In this document: positions 1 to 9,738 of the stretch, piece by piece
Layout: the number at the start of each line of letters is the position of its first letter
Position numbering within the stretch: position 1 is the first letter of the stretch
Origin: Marinobacter sp. CHS3-4
GTDB lineage: Bacteria > Pseudomonadota > Gammaproteobacteria > Pseudomonadales > Oleiphilaceae
Length of the DNA: 64,000 bases
Direction: 5' to 3'
Assembly: GCF_030053415.1 (NCBI RefSeq)
Contig: NZ_JASGBJ010000001.1
Coordinates: forward strand, 186,001-250,000
The notes under the pieces: model-generated
The model's input: the letters and a program-made list of their open reading frames with translations, nothing else
Told to the model about the DNA's origin: nothing
Database searches by the model: none
Made by a program: the position numbers and the translations under genes

Positions 1-1
1 T

Positions 2-307
2 CCGGATATTAAATTGCTGCGCAGGGAATCCGACATCCTTCCGCTGGCGAGTATACAGCTTGGCCTGCTGGAGGCACTCTGGCCAACACTGAAACCAGGC
101 GGCCGGTTGGTCTATGCTACCTGTTCCGTGTTCCCCCAGGAGAATCAGCGTATAATTCGACGATTCCTCAAACAGACGACCGAGGCGATACTACTCGACC
201 TGGACGTTCCCTGGGGACGAGAAACCGAAGCAGGGCGACAGATGTTGCCAGCCCCAAACGGTCACGACGGTTTTTTCTACGCGGTACTCGAGAAACCGGA
301 ACAATGA
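2..307 (+). CDS. rsmB: 16S rRNA m5C967 methyltransferase RsmB, C-terminal part (5' truncated by window edge)
   Basis: This is the last ~101 residues of the SAM-dependent enzyme that methylates C967 of 16S rRNA; the reading frame is open from the window edge. The motif YATCSVFPQEN carries the TCS cysteine that acts as nucleophile in RsmB/Sun proteins, and the tail (PAPNGHDGFFYAVLEK) matches the usual C-terminal GDGFFYA block. RsmB followed closely by trkA (29 bp gap) is the familiar fmt-rsmB-trkA order, which supports the assignment. Start and N-terminal NusB-like domain lie outside the window. Confidence 0.93.
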   Translation, partial: PDIKLLRRESDILPLASIQLGLLEALWPTLKPGGRLVYATCSVFPQENQRIIRRFLKQTTEAILLDLDVPWGRETEAGRQMLPAPNGHDGFFYAVLEKPEQ

Positions 308-336
308 ACCGGAGCTACGAAAAGGACATCTGAATT

Positions 337-1710
337 ATGAAAATCCTGATTCTGGGCGCCGGCCAGGTCGGTGGCACACTGGCAGAGAACCTTGCCAACG
401 AAGCCAACGACATTACCGTGATCGACAGCAACGGCACTCGCCTGCGAGAGTTGCAGGACCGGCTGGATATTCGCACCGTTCAGGGTCGTGGCTCCTACCC
501 CACGATTCTCAGACAAGCCGGCGCACAGGACGCCGACATGCTGATTGCCGTTACCAGCAGCGACGAAGTGAACATGGTGGCCTGCCAGATCGCCAGCGTG
601 ATGTTCAAAACGCCGACCAAAATCAGCCGGGTTCGCGCCAACGCCTATCTGGCCCGTAAGGAGCTGTTTGGCGAAAACGGTTTTCCAGTGGACGTTCTGA
701 TCAGTCCAGAGCATCTCGTCACCAAGCACATTACCCGTCTGATCGAATACCCCGGGGCCCTGCAGGTTCTGGAGTTTTCCAAAGGCCTGGTCCGACTGGT
801 GGCCATTCGCGCCATCAAGGGTGGCCCCTTGGTCGGGCACGAGTTGTCTTACCTTCGCACCCACATGCCTCGGATTGATACCCGGGTAGCCGCCATCTTC
901 CGCAAGGACAGGCCGATTTCGCCCTACGGTGATACCGTGATCGAGGATGGGGATGAAGTATTCTTCATCGCGGGCACCGACCATATCCGCTCGGTCATGA
1001 GCGAACTTCAGCCGCTGGAAAAACCCTACAAGCGCATCTTTATCTGCGGTGGTGGCAATATCGGCCAACGCTTGGCCAGCACCCTCGAATCCCGCTATCA
1101 GGTGAAATTGCTGGAACGGGACCACGAACGCTGTGTAATGCTGTCAGAAGGTCTGCGAAAAACGGTGGTTCTGGAAGGGGACGCAGCCAACAAAGACATA
1201 TTGCTGGAAGAGAACATTGAGAACACCGATGTGTTCTGCGCCGTCACTAACGACGACGAAGCCAACATCATGGCATCACTGCTGGCCAAACGGCTGGGCG
1301 CCCGCAAGGTACTCACACTGATCAACAATCCCGATTACGTGGATCTTATTCAAGGCGGCGACATAGACGTGGCCATATCACCACAGCAGACCACGATTGG
1401 CAGCCTGCTAACCCACGTTCGCCGCGGTGATGTAGTAAACGTTCACTCACTCCGAAGGGGCGCGGCCGAGGCCATCGAAGCCATTGCCCACGGCGATCAC
1501 CGGTCGTCGAAAGTGGTTGGTAAACGACTGGACGAGATCAATCTGCCCGAGGGAACCACCATTGGCGCCATCGTCCGTCACAGCGAGGTTCTGATCGCCC
1601 ACGATCACCTGCGTATTCAGCCCGATGACCATGTCATTCTGTTCCTGGTAGACAAAACCCGGATCCGGGATGTGGAAAAACTCTTCCAGGTTGGGCTGAC
1701 GTTCTTCTGA
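337..1710 (+). CDS. trkA: Trk potassium uptake system regulatory subunit TrkA
   Basis: Cytoplasmic NAD(H)-binding regulator that gates the TrkH/TrkG K+ channel. The 457 residues form two tandem RCK units. Each begins with a Rossmann glycine motif (GAGQVGG at about residue 6, GGGNIGQ at about 236) and is followed by a TrkA_C lobe. Length equals that of E. coli TrkA (458). The ATG has AAAGGAC 11-15 bases upstream. It directly follows rsmB and probably shares its transcript. TrkH is not in the window; regulation is through ligand binding rather than an obvious DNA site. Confidence 0.96.
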   Translation: MKILILGAGQVGGTLAENLANEANDITVIDSNGTRLRELQDRLDIRTVQGRGSYPTILRQAGAQDADMLIAVTSSDEVNMVACQIASVMFKTPTKISRVRANAYLARKELFGENGFPVDVLISPEHLVTKHITRLIEYPGALQVLEFSKGLVRLVAIRAIKGGPLVGHELSYLRTHMPRIDTRVAAIFRKDRPISPYGDTVIEDGDEVFFIAGTDHIRSVMSELQPLEKPYKRIFICGGGNIGQRLASTLESRYQVKLLERDHERCVMLSEGLRKTVVLEGDAANKDILLEENIENTDVFCAVTNDDEANIMASLLAKRLGARKVLTLINNPDYVDLIQGGDIDVAISPQQTTIGSLLTHVRRGDVVNVHSLRRGAAEAIEAIAHGDHRSSKVVGKRLDEINLPEGTTIGAIVRHSEVLIAHDHLRIQPDDHVILFLVDKTRIRDVEKLFQVGLTFF

Positions 1711-1771
1711 CAAACCATTGATTGAAGCATCTTCCTGTGACGCTGACTTAGAAATACGCGGCTTGCAGGCG

Positions 1772-1777
1772 TATAAT
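1772..1777 (+). promoter_or_regulatory. -10 box of the glyQS promoter
   Basis: Perfect TATAAT with a weak -35 (TTAGAA at about 1748-1753, 18-base spacer). The ATG at 1776 lies inside this -10 box, so that ATG cannot be in the mRNA if this promoter is used. This supports the downstream GTG start for glyQ. Confidence 0.5.
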
Positions 1778-1847
1778 GCGCATTTTTTCAGCGCGCCTAT
1801 TTCGTAAAATCGGGCGCCACACACAGACTGACCAGCAGGCAATCGTC

Positions 1848-2873
1848 GTGACAGACAAGGCACATTCCAATAACACGCCGGATATCAACACCTTCCAGGG
1901 GCTGATTCTGGCATTGCAGAATTTCTGGGCGCAGCACGGCTGCGTGGTTCTTCAACCACTGGACATGGAAGTAGGCGCGGGTACCTTTCACCCGGCCACG
2001 TTTTTACGTTCGATTGGCCCGGAAACCTGGAACGCCGCCTACGTTCAGCCCAGTCGCCGTCCAACCGATGGCCGCTATGGCGAAAACCCCAACCGTCTGC
2101 AGCATTACTACCAGTTTCAGGTCGTCCTGAAACCGTCTCCGGACAACATTCAGGAGCTCTATCTGGATTCGCTGAAGGCTCTGGGCCTGGACCCGCTGGT
2201 GCATGATATCCGCTTTGTGGAAGACAACTGGGAATCCCCGACGCTTGGCGCCTGGGGCCTGGGTTGGGAAATCTGGTTGAACGGCATGGAAGTCACCCAG
2301 TTCACCTACTTTCAGCAGGTAGGCGGCCTTGAGTGCTACCCGGTCACCGGCGAGCTGACCTACGGCCTTGAACGCATTGCCATGTACCTGCAGGGCGTGG
2401 ACAGCGTTTACGATCTGGTTTGGACAGAAGGCCCTGATGGGGTCGTCACCTACGGCGATGTGTTCCACCAGAACGAAGTGGAGCAATCCACCTACAACTT
2501 TGAGCATGCCGACGTGGACTTCCTGTTCCAGAGCTTCGATGTACATGAGCGGGAAAGCGCCCGCCTGATTGAAGCCGGCCTCGCCTTGCCAGCCTATGAA
2601 CAGGTGCTGAAAGCCTCTCACACATTCAACCTGCTGGATGCCCGGCACGCCATCTCGGTGACCGAGCGACAGCGATTCATTCTTCGCGTACGCACCCTGG
2701 CACGTTCTGTCGCTCAGGCTTACTTCGACAGCCGGCTCAAACTCGGCTTCCCACTGGCACCGGACGCACTTCGTAATGAAGTCATCGCCGCCAGCGAAGC
2801 GGCCGACGAGAAAGCCAACGGCAAGAAAAGCAAGAAAGCGAAGAAGTCCCAGCAGGAAAAAGGAAACGCATAA
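1848..2873 (+). CDS. glyQ: glycyl-tRNA synthetase alpha subunit GlyQ
   Basis: Class II catalytic subunit of the alpha2-beta2 bacterial glycyl-tRNA synthetase; it activates glycine and works with GlyS. The block [18 protein letters not shown] near the N terminus aligns with the known start of the family, so I chose GTG 1848 over the in-frame ATG 1776, which overlaps a TATAAT. AGCAGG lies upstream of the GTG. The protein would be 341 residues, longer than the ~300 of E. coli GlyQ because of a lysine-rich C-terminal tail (KKSKKAKK) after residue 315. The stop is 2 bp before glyS, so the subunits are translationally linked. Confidence 0.95.
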   Translation: MTDKAHSNNTPDINTFQGLILALQNFWAQHGCVVLQPLDMEVGAGTFHPATFLRSIGPETWNAAYVQPSRRPTDGRYGENPNRLQHYYQFQVVLKPSPDNIQELYLDSLKALGLDPLVHDIRFVEDNWESPTLGAWGLGWEIWLNGMEVTQFTYFQQVGGLECYPVTGELTYGLERIAMYLQGVDSVYDLVWTEGPDGVVTYGDVFHQNEVEQSTYNFEHADVDFLFQSFDVHERESARLIEAGLALPAYEQVLKASHTFNLLDARHAISVTERQRFILRVRTLARSVAQAYFDSRLKLGFPLAPDALRNEVIAASEAADEKANGKKSKKAKKSQQEKGNA

Positions 2874-2875
2874 CC

Positions 2876-4957
2876 ATGGCAACACAGGATTTTCTGGTCG
2901 AACTGGGCACCGAAGAGCTGCCACCGAAGGCCCTCAAGCCGCTGTCTGATGCGTTTACCCAGGGTATTGTAAAAGGTCTGGAAGACGCCGGTATCGCCTT
3001 TGAAAAAGTCGAGTCGTTTGCCGCCCCCCGTCGCCTGGCGGTTCGCGTACGTGCATTGGGCGATGCCCAACCAGACAAGTCGGTCGAGAAACGCGGCCCG
3101 GCCGTCAAAGCGGCCTTCGACGATGCCGGCAACCCGACTCGTGCACTGACCGGTTTTGCCACATCACTGGGCGTAACCCCAGACCAGCTGGACACTCTGG
3201 AAACCGACAAAGGTGCCTGGGTGGTGTATCGCACCATCGAAAAAGGTCGCCCCACCGTCGAACTGCTGCCCGAACTGGTGGAGCAGTCCCTGGCCAATCT
3301 GCCGATTCCCAAGCGCATGCGTTGGGGCGCCCACCGGACCGAATTCGTTCGCCCGGTTCATTGGGCCATCCTGTTGTTTGGCAACAAGGTGATCGATACC
3401 CCGATCATGAATCTGACGCCGGGCAACAAAACTCGCGGCCATCGTTTCCACTGCCCGAAATCCCTGATTGTCCCTACGCCGGGCGATTACGAGGTGGTAC
3501 TGAAGCAGGAAGGCTACGTGATCGCTGACTTCGCCGAACGCCGGGAAATCATCCGTTCCGGTGTCACCGCCATGGCGAAGAAAGAAGCCGGGGGCCAGGC
3601 AGTGATTGATGAAGAACTGCTGGACGAAGTCACTGCTCTGAACGAGTGGCCCGTGCCACTGATGGGCCGGTTCGAGGAACGCTTCCTGGAGGTCCCCGCC
3701 GAAGCGTTGATTTCCTCCATGAAAGAACACCAGAAATACTTCCACGTGGTGTCCGGTGACGGCAAGATGCTCCCGCTGTTTATCACCGTGGCCAATCTGG
3801 AAAGCAAAGACCCCAGCCAGGTGATCGCCGGTAACGAGAAGGTGATTCGTCCGCGCCTGTCGGACGCAGCCTTCTTTTATGACACCGACCGCAAAACCAG
3901 GCTGGAAGACCGGATTGAACAGCTCAAGCCCATCGTCTTCCAGGAAAAGCTGGGCAGCATTTATGATAAGTCCGTGCGAGTGGCCAAACTGGCCGAGAAA
4001 ATCGCCGGCGCTATTGGCAGCGACCCGTCGTTGGCCGAGCGAGCAGCCATGCTGGCCAAAACAGACCTGGTCACCGAAATGGTGCTGGAATTCACGGACC
4101 TTCAGGGCATCATGGGACAGTACTACGCCGCCAACGACGGCGAACACGAAGACGTTGCCCTTGCCCTGAACGAGCAGTACATGCCGCGCTTCGCCGGTGA
4201 CGATCTGCCGACCACTCTCACTGGCTGTGCCATCGCCATCGCGGATCGTCTGGATTCCCTGGTTGGTCTGTTTGGCATCAACCAGCCGCCGTCGGGCACC
4301 CGCGACCCCTTCGGTCTGCGCCGGGCATCACTCGGGGTTTTGCGCATCATCATCGAACGGGAACTGCCGCTGGATCTGCAGACCTGCTGCGAATGGGCGG
4401 CAGAGAACTTTACCGTGCTGACGGAGCAGAACACTGCGTCTACCGTGGTGGACTATATGCTGGAGCGTTTCCGTGCCCATTATGAAGAGCAGGGCATCAA
4501 CGCCGAGGTGTATCTGGCCGTTCACGCCCGTCGTCCGACCCAGCCGTTGGACTTTGACCGTCGTGTCAAAGCCGTCGAAAACTTCCGTCAGCTGCCGGAA
4601 GCCCAGGCTCTGGCAGGTGCCAACAAGCGGGTGTCCAATATCCTGACCAAACAGGGCGGAGACAGCATCGGCGAGACCATCGACAATAACCTGCTGCAGG
4701 ACGCGGCAGAAAAAGCGTTGGCCGAGCAGATTCGCCAGCAGGCAGACACGGTGCTTCCGCTGTTTGAGAAAGGCGACTACGCGGCGGCATTGAACTCCCT
4801 GGCACAGCTTCGGGAACCGGTGGACAACTTCTTTGATGAAGTGATGGTGATGGCGGAAGACGACGCCACCCGAAACAACCGCCTGGCAATGCTGAACCAG
4901 CTGCGCAACCTGTTCCTGCGGGTTGCGGATATTTCGGTGTTGCCGACGACGGCTTGA
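2876..4957 (+). CDS. glyS: glycyl-tRNA synthetase beta subunit GlyS
   Basis: Beta subunit (693 residues; E. coli 689) that recognises tRNA-Gly for the alpha2-beta2 enzyme. The N terminus DFLVELGTEELPPKAL is the family signature, and the C-terminal region contains the anticodon-binding domain. The ATG follows the glyQ stop with two bases between, so the pair is an operon. A short GC hairpin (5003-5020) follows it before tRNA-Pro. Confidence 0.97.
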   Translation: MATQDFLVELGTEELPPKALKPLSDAFTQGIVKGLEDAGIAFEKVESFAAPRRLAVRVRALGDAQPDKSVEKRGPAVKAAFDDAGNPTRALTGFATSLGVTPDQLDTLETDKGAWVVYRTIEKGRPTVELLPELVEQSLANLPIPKRMRWGAHRTEFVRPVHWAILLFGNKVIDTPIMNLTPGNKTRGHRFHCPKSLIVPTPGDYEVVLKQEGYVIADFAERREIIRSGVTAMAKKEAGGQAVIDEELLDEVTALNEWPVPLMGRFEERFLEVPAEALISSMKEHQKYFHVVSGDGKMLPLFITVANLESKDPSQVIAGNEKVIRPRLSDAAFFYDTDRKTRLEDRIEQLKPIVFQEKLGSIYDKSVRVAKLAEKIAGAIGSDPSLAERAAMLAKTDLVTEMVLEFTDLQGIMGQYYAANDGEHEDVALALNEQYMPRFAGDDLPTTLTGCAIAIADRLDSLVGLFGINQPPSGTRDPFGLRRASLGVLRIIIERELPLDLQTCCEWAAENFTVLTEQNTASTVVDYMLERFRAHYEEQGINAEVYLAVHARRPTQPLDFDRRVKAVENFRQLPEAQALAGANKRVSNILTKQGGDSIGETIDNNLLQDAAEKALAEQIRQQADTVLPLFEKGDYAAALNSLAQLREPVDNFFDEVMVMAEDDATRNNRLAMLNQLRNLFLRVADISVLPTTA

Positions 4958-5002
4958 GCCAAAACGTTGGTTCAGCCGTAGATGCTATCCTGAGGATTCG
5001 AG

Positions 5003-5022
5003 GGGGCTGGAAAAAGCCCCTT
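5003..5022 (+). terminator. probable weak terminator of glyQS
   Basis: GGGGCT (5003-5008) pairs with AGCCCC (5015-5020) around a GGAAAA loop, but only TT then CAGT follows, so termination would be inefficient. It sits between the glyS stop and the tRNA-Pro -10 box. Confidence 0.45.
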
Positions 5023-5029
5023 CAGTCCG

Positions 5030-5035
5030 TATAAT
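5030..5035 (+). promoter_or_regulatory. -10 box of the tRNA-Pro promoter
   Basis: Perfect TATAAT 13 bases upstream of the mature 5' end of tRNA-Pro. The -35 (CTGGAA, 5007-5012, 17-base spacer) is weak and overlaps the glyS terminator hairpin. Confidence 0.5.
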
Positions 5036-5048
5036 GCAGCTCGTTGAT

Positions 5049-5125
<77 letters not shown>

Positions 5126-5143
5126 TTTCTCAGGATCAACGCC

Positions 5144-6724
5144 CTAGATCAACACGCTAGGATTCATCATTCCCTCCGGATCCAGCGTCTTCTTGGTTGC
5201 CCTTAATACCTCTGCAAACAGCTCTGGCCTTTGCCGATCGTAGCCCGGCCTGTGGTCTCGGCCCACGGCGTGGTGGTGGGTGATGGTTCCGCCCAGATCA
5301 ATGAGTGTTTCCATACATGCCTGTTTGATCTCATCCCACTGTTTGACCTGGTCGCCCCTTCGACCCGGTGCAATCACGGTGTAGTAGGGCGCCGGACCGT
5401 CCGGGTAGATGTGGGTAAAGCGGCAGGTAACAAAGGCGCCACCACAGACCTCTCTGGTGACTTTTCTTACCCTGTCCATAACCCCGGCATGGAAGTCCTC
5501 GAACTTATCCCAGGTGATGGCGGTTTCAAAGGTTTCGGCCACCAGCCCCAGCCGAATCAGCGCATCGCGCATATAAGGCGCGCGAATGAACTGGTTTCGC
5601 CAATCGCCTGCCTGCCCGTGCTCGTTGGGGTTTTTCTCCTTGCTGGTCTGGACTTCACCACCGGCTTCCATCGCGATGTCCAGCGCCCGGTTCATCCATG
5701 GCTCTAACGGGTGGTCGGCAGATTCAAATCCCAAGATAAGTAAGTGCTTACTTCCAGTACCAACACCGTTCATCATTGCCTCGCGGGCATCGATCAGTCG
5801 GCAGTTGGTGGGGAAAAGACCTGACTGTGAAATTCGCCTGACCGCTTCGGCACCTTCCAGAAAGTCGTCAAAGTGAACCGCTCGGGTGAGCCGGTGCACG
5901 GGCCGATGCTGCAAACGCACCCAGGCAGAAGTGACAAAACCAAGCGCACCCTCAGAGCCTAAAAACATCCGGTCCGGCGATGGGCCGGCGCCGGAACCCG
6001 GCAACCGCCGGGATTCTACAGCGCCCCTCGGCGTTAGAACCCGCATAGATTCCAAGAGGTCATCAATATGCGTATAAAGCGAGGCAAAATGCCCGCCCGA
6101 ACGAGTTGCAATCCAGCCTCCCAGGGTTGAGAACTCAAATGACTGGGGAAAATGCCGGAGCGTCAGGCCATGGGCCCGCAAACCGTCCTCCAGTGCAGGT
6201 CCGTAGATACCGCCCTCAATATGAGCGGCGCGGGACTGATGATCCACTTCAAGTAGGCGATTGAAGCGCTCCATATCGACCGTTACGGTGCCGCTCCAGT
6301 TACCTTCATAACGAGGCTCGGTACCGCCGACCACACTGGAACCCCCTCCGTAGGGTATGACTGCAGCCCCCTGCCGACTGGCATAGTCCAGCACGTCGAT
6401 CAGTTCCTGTTCGGTGGATGGGCGGGCGATCATATCCGGCGCACATCGATAGTCGCCATTCAGGCCCCGAACAATGTCACGAAAAGATTTACCGTAGGTA
6501 TGGTTGGCCCGATCCCGCCGCTCTGTGGAGATAATCGAGGCCAGTGAATCCGGTGGCGTAAGTCGCGGCTCCGGGATGGTCAGGTCTGATAGCAAGGGCG
6601 GTGCCTGACACGTCAGTTCGGCCTTGCCGAACTGCATGCCCACCAGTTGGCGCAGCTGGCCAATCTGCTGATCGTCAAAAGCGGCCTCTTCATAGCCCCA
6701 ACCCCAAAAGCTGCGCGTTGCCAT
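5144..6724 (-). CDS. FAD-binding oxidase of the alkyl-DHAP synthase (AGPS)-like family
   Basis: 526-residue VAO/GlcD-type flavoprotein. The N-terminal PP-loop FAD domain shows [12 protein letters not shown] at about residue 120 and [17 protein letters not shown] at about 200. The C-terminal half carries the HHHAVG motif at about residue 485, similar to the HHHGVG of alkyl-dihydroxyacetonephosphate synthases. Eukaryotic AGPS makes ether-lipid precursors; many bacterial relatives are uncharacterised, so the substrate is not known. It stands alone on the minus strand, convergent to tRNA-Pro and divergent from folM. The ATG at 6724 is followed by [10 protein letters not shown], a typical start for this family. 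Confidence 0.8.
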   Translation of the reverse strand: MATRSFWGWGYEEAAFDDQQIGQLRQLVGMQFGKAELTCQAPPLLSDLTIPEPRLTPPDSLASIISTERRDRANHTYGKSFRDIVRGLNGDYRCAPDMIARPSTEQELIDVLDYASRQGAAVIPYGGGSSVVGGTEPRYEGNWSGTVTVDMERFNRLLEVDHQSRAAHIEGGIYGPALEDGLRAHGLTLRHFPQSFEFSTLGGWIATRSGGHFASLYTHIDDLLESMRVLTPRGAVESRRLPGSGAGPSPDRMFLGSEGALGFVTSAWVRLQHRPVHRLTRAVHFDDFLEGAEAVRRISQSGLFPTNCRLIDAREAMMNGVGTGSKHLLILGFESADHPLEPWMNRALDIAMEAGGEVQTSKEKNPNEHGQAGDWRNQFIRAPYMRDALIRLGLVAETFETAITWDKFEDFHAGVMDRVRKVTREVCGGAFVTCRFTHIYPDGPAPYYTVIAPGRRGDQVKQWDEIKQACMETLIDLGGTITHHHAVGRDHRPGYDRQRPELFAEVLRATKKTLDPEGMMNPSVLI

Positions 6725-6823
6725 GGTTGCTCCTCATTCTTGTTGTCACTCCAGTCTAGCTAAGAACGCCTGACCCGGCAGCGATTACCGAACGTATCTC
6801 TGTGGCTCATATAGGAGACTTTC

Positions 6824-7531
6824 ATGCCTGCACCGATTTTGATCACCGGGGCTGGCCAGCGTATCGGTCTGGCCTTTGCCCAACATTGTCTTGCCAACAA
6901 CCAGCCCGTCATCGTGACCTATCGCAGCTATCGTCCGGGCGTGGATGCGCTTCAGAAGGCGGGCGCCCAATGCCTCCATGCTGATTTTTCCACGATCGAC
7001 GGCATAGACGACTTCATTACCCGACTGAGAGCAAAAACCGATTCACTGCGAGCCATCATCCATAACGCCTCTGACTGGATGCCTGAAAGCGAGGAGACAG
7101 ATTCCTCAGAGGTGATGAATGCCATGATGCAGATCCACGCCATGACGCCCTATCGAATCAATCTTGTCTGTCGGGATCTGCTGGAAAGCGGTGAGGGAAA
7201 CCGGGACATCGTTCATATGACCGACTACGTGGTGGAAAAGGGCAGTGCTAAACACATTGCCTATTCGGCGAGTAAAGCGGCATTGGCCAACCTGACGTTG
7301 TCGTTCTCAAGACTGCTCGCGCCGCGGGTAAAGGTGAACAGTGTGGCACCGTCACTGATTATGTTTAATCCGGGCGACAGTGATGCCTACCGGGAGAAGA
7401 CCCTTAAGAAATCCCTGATGGGCATAGAACCCGGCATACAGGTCGCCGTGGACTCCCTGCAGTTCCTGCTGGACAACCCCTACATGACTGGTCGCACGCT
7501 CTCGCTGGACGGTGGGCGCCATCTGGCGTGA
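6824..7531 (+). CDS. folM: dihydromonapterin reductase FolM (short-chain dehydrogenase)
   Basis: NADPH-dependent SDR (235 residues) that reduces dihydromonapterin to tetrahydromonapterin and has weak dihydrofolate reductase activity. ILITGAGQRIGLAFA is the cofactor loop. HNASDW, YSASKAAL (catalytic Tyr/Lys) and the C-terminal LDGGRHL match E. coli FolM closely. The ATG is preceded by TAGGAGAC. It is divergent from the AGPS-like gene; folE2 or folX partners are not nearby. Confidence 0.9.
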   Translation: MPAPILITGAGQRIGLAFAQHCLANNQPVIVTYRSYRPGVDALQKAGAQCLHADFSTIDGIDDFITRLRAKTDSLRAIIHNASDWMPESEETDSSEVMNAMMQIHAMTPYRINLVCRDLLESGEGNRDIVHMTDYVVEKGSAKHIAYSASKAALANLTLSFSRLLAPRVKVNSVAPSLIMFNPGDSDAYREKTLKKSLMGIEPGIQVAVDSLQFLLDNPYMTGRTLSLDGGRHLA

Positions 7532-7657
7532 TTTTTTTGCGTCTGTGGGTAGGCAAAGACACGCCCGTTTCTGTACCCTGCGCGGCTTTTCTCTCAACGC
7601 AACGGTTCGCACATTCCGTTCAAGGCACACATTCAGTCCGACGCAAAAGGAACGACC

Positions 7658-9217
7658 ATGACAGCCCAGAGTGATACCCAGGCCCCGCGCGCTCGATCCG
7701 GCGCGTTCTCCGACAGCGACCCGGTCGTTCTGATCCTGACCATCGGCTTTATTCTGGTGTTCGTCGGCGCCTCCATCCTCAACAGTGAGGCGGTGGCCAC
7801 TTTCATTGGCAACGGCTTTGCCTGGACCGCAAAGACGCTGGGCTCCTTCTTTCAGTTGCTGTTGCTGTTGACCTTCTTCATCGCCCTCGGCACTGCCGCC
7901 AGTAAGGCCGGCAACGCTCGTATCGGCGGCCTTGACCGACCGGAAATCAGCCGGTTTCGTTGGTTGTCGATGATCATGTGTACCCTGCTGGCCGGGGGCG
8001 GCGTCTTCTTTGCCGCCGGCGAGCCAGTCTATCACTTCGTGGTGACGCCACCGGCGTTCGACACCGAAGCTGGCACAGCCGCGGCCGTTGCGCCAGCGAT
8101 GGCCCAGTCGTTTACCCATTGGGGGTTCCTTGCCTGGGCCGTGCTTGGTTCGCTGACGGCGCTGGTACTGACCCGTGCGCATTACGACCAGGGCAAGCCG
8201 CTACAACCACGCACCCTGTTGTTTCCAGTGTTCGGCGAACGAGTGATTAAGGGCACACTTGGTGGCGTAATCGATTCGCTCTGCGTCATTGCCGTAGTGG
8301 CTGGCACCGTCGGCCCGATCGGATTTCTGGCTACCCAGATGAGTTTCGGCCTGCACGAGCTATTTGGCGTGACCGATGGGTACACCACCCAGCTCACTGT
8401 GCTGATTGTGCTCGCGGGCGTGTACATGACGTCGGCCATGACCGGCCTGCATAAAGGGATTCAACTGCTCAGCCGATTTAACGTGATGCTTGCACTCGGT
8501 ATTGCCGCGGTGATTTTCGTGTTCGGCCCCACACTGTTCCTGACCAATACCTACACCCAGTCGATGGGCGAGTACGTCACGTCTTTCCTGGCCATGGCGA
8601 CAATGACCGCAGACACCGCGCCAGACTGGTGGATGAAATGGTGGACAGTGTTCTTTTTTGCCTGGTTTATCGGGTACACGCCGCTAATGGCGGTGTTTGT
8701 GGCTCGCATTTCCCGGGGCCGAACCGTGAGAGAGATGATCGTTGCGGTGGCGGTGCTGGCGCCGGTGGCCACCACTCTCTGGTTCACGCTACTCGGCGGT
8801 TCCGGCATTTATCATCAGTTGGCGGGCACCTTCGACCTGACCGAAGCCCTGAACAACTTCCGTTTCGACGTGGCAACGCTGACGGTGGCCCAGGCCCTGC
8901 CTGGCGGCACCTGGATGGCGGCTGCCATCCTGTTGCTGACCACCATTTTTGTCGCCACAACCGGCGACTCGATGAGTTACTCCATTGCCATGGTCGGGGC
9001 CGGCCACGACGAGCCCAACCCCTGGATTCGCGTGTTCTGGGGCGGCGCCATGGCCTTGATGGCTGCGATTCTGCTGTATATGGGCTCCGGTCAAATCGGT
9101 GTGCTGCAACAATTCATTGTGCTCACCGCAATCCCGGTGTCGTTCATTATTCTGCCGTCCCTTTGGACGGGGCCAAAGGCCGCGATGGCGATGGCCCGGG
9201 AACAGGGCCTGGCCTGA
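7658..9217 (+). CDS. BCCT-family transporter (betaine/choline/carnitine type)
   Basis: 519-residue inner-membrane secondary transporter with about twelve hydrophobic segments. The region around residues 325-355 (DWWMKWWTVFFFAWFIGY then RISRGRTVREM) is the tryptophan-rich BCCT signature. GGGVFFAAGEPVYHF at about residue 110 matches the conserved (G/A)EP segment. BCCT members usually import betaine, choline or similar osmolytes with Na+ or H+; the substrate cannot be told from sequence. AAGGAA precedes the ATG. It is monocistronic, with a 126-bp leader region after folM. Confidence 0.88.
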   Translation: MTAQSDTQAPRARSGAFSDSDPVVLILTIGFILVFVGASILNSEAVATFIGNGFAWTAKTLGSFFQLLLLLTFFIALGTAASKAGNARIGGLDRPEISRFRWLSMIMCTLLAGGGVFFAAGEPVYHFVVTPPAFDTEAGTAAAVAPAMAQSFTHWGFLAWAVLGSLTALVLTRAHYDQGKPLQPRTLLFPVFGERVIKGTLGGVIDSLCVIAVVAGTVGPIGFLATQMSFGLHELFGVTDGYTTQLTVLIVLAGVYMTSAMTGLHKGIQLLSRFNVMLALGIAAVIFVFGPTLFLTNTYTQSMGEYVTSFLAMATMTADTAPDWWMKWWTVFFFAWFIGYTPLMAVFVARISRGRTVREMIVAVAVLAPVATTLWFTLLGGSGIYHQLAGTFDLTEALNNFRFDVATLTVAQALPGGTWMAAAILLLTTIFVATTGDSMSYSIAMVGAGHDEPNPWIRVFWGGAMALMAAILLYMGSGQIGVLQQFIVLTAIPVSFIILPSLWTGPKAAMAMAREQGLA

Positions 9218-9443
9218 TCTAGGCACCGCCGTCGGGCCAGATTAACGCCATCAAGGCCCGACATCGCGGGCTGGGAAGCAGCAAGCGCCTGGCCAACAGG
9301 TCGCAAGGGTCGCCCAGCTCTTGATCGACCGCTTGTCTCACCCGTTCAATTCAATCCATACCTCATCATCGATTGACCTTTTTTTAGCCCGTTCGCGTAC
9401 ATGCTTTTAAGACACACATTGACCGAACGATTAGGGGCTTCCC

Positions 9444-9734
9444 ATGCACATGCAGAACAGTGAGCTAAAAATCCACAAGAACGAGCTGATCTCTCATCTG
9501 GACATCGTGTCCATGGAAGGCCGCTATTACATGGCACGGTTTGAGTTGGACGGCCAGGCCTACGTACTCACCGGCGCTGACGACAAGCCGATGATGTTCA
9601 CGGGCGCCTGTTCGGTGAGGGATCACTTCAAAGATTACACCGTCGGCCGCATCGAAGTGATTCCCCCGACCGGCACCGACGAGATGATTGGTATGCCCGA
9701 CTCTGCTGACGAAACCATGCGGGTGCCGCTATAG
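9444..9734 (+). CDS. small protein of unknown function, probably DUF6482 family
   Basis: 96 residues without signal peptide or membrane segment. The pattern (LISHLDIVSMEGRYYMARFEL, then a LTG-x-DDKPMMF segment) resembles the small DUF6482 proteins of Pseudomonas and Marinobacter; the family name is from memory and not searched. GGGG lies 9 bases before the ATG, and a second ATG two codons later is possible. It is convergent with the minus-strand ABC exporter, with 4 bases between the stops. Function is unknown. Confidence 0.6.
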   Translation: MHMQNSELKIHKNELISHLDIVSMEGRYYMARFELDGQAYVLTGADDKPMMFTGACSVRDHFKDYTVGRIEVIPPTGTDEMIGMPDSADETMRVPL

Positions 9735-9738
9735 CGGC

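Noticed and set aside
1776..1847. Upstream ATG start for GlyQ
   Set aside because: The ATG is inside a perfect -10 TATAAT and the added residues do not fit the family.
3740..3749. Possible third parS (TTCCACGTGG) in glyS
   Set aside because: Only the inner 10 bases match; the outer AAC arm is replaced by TGT, so it is not a proper palindrome.
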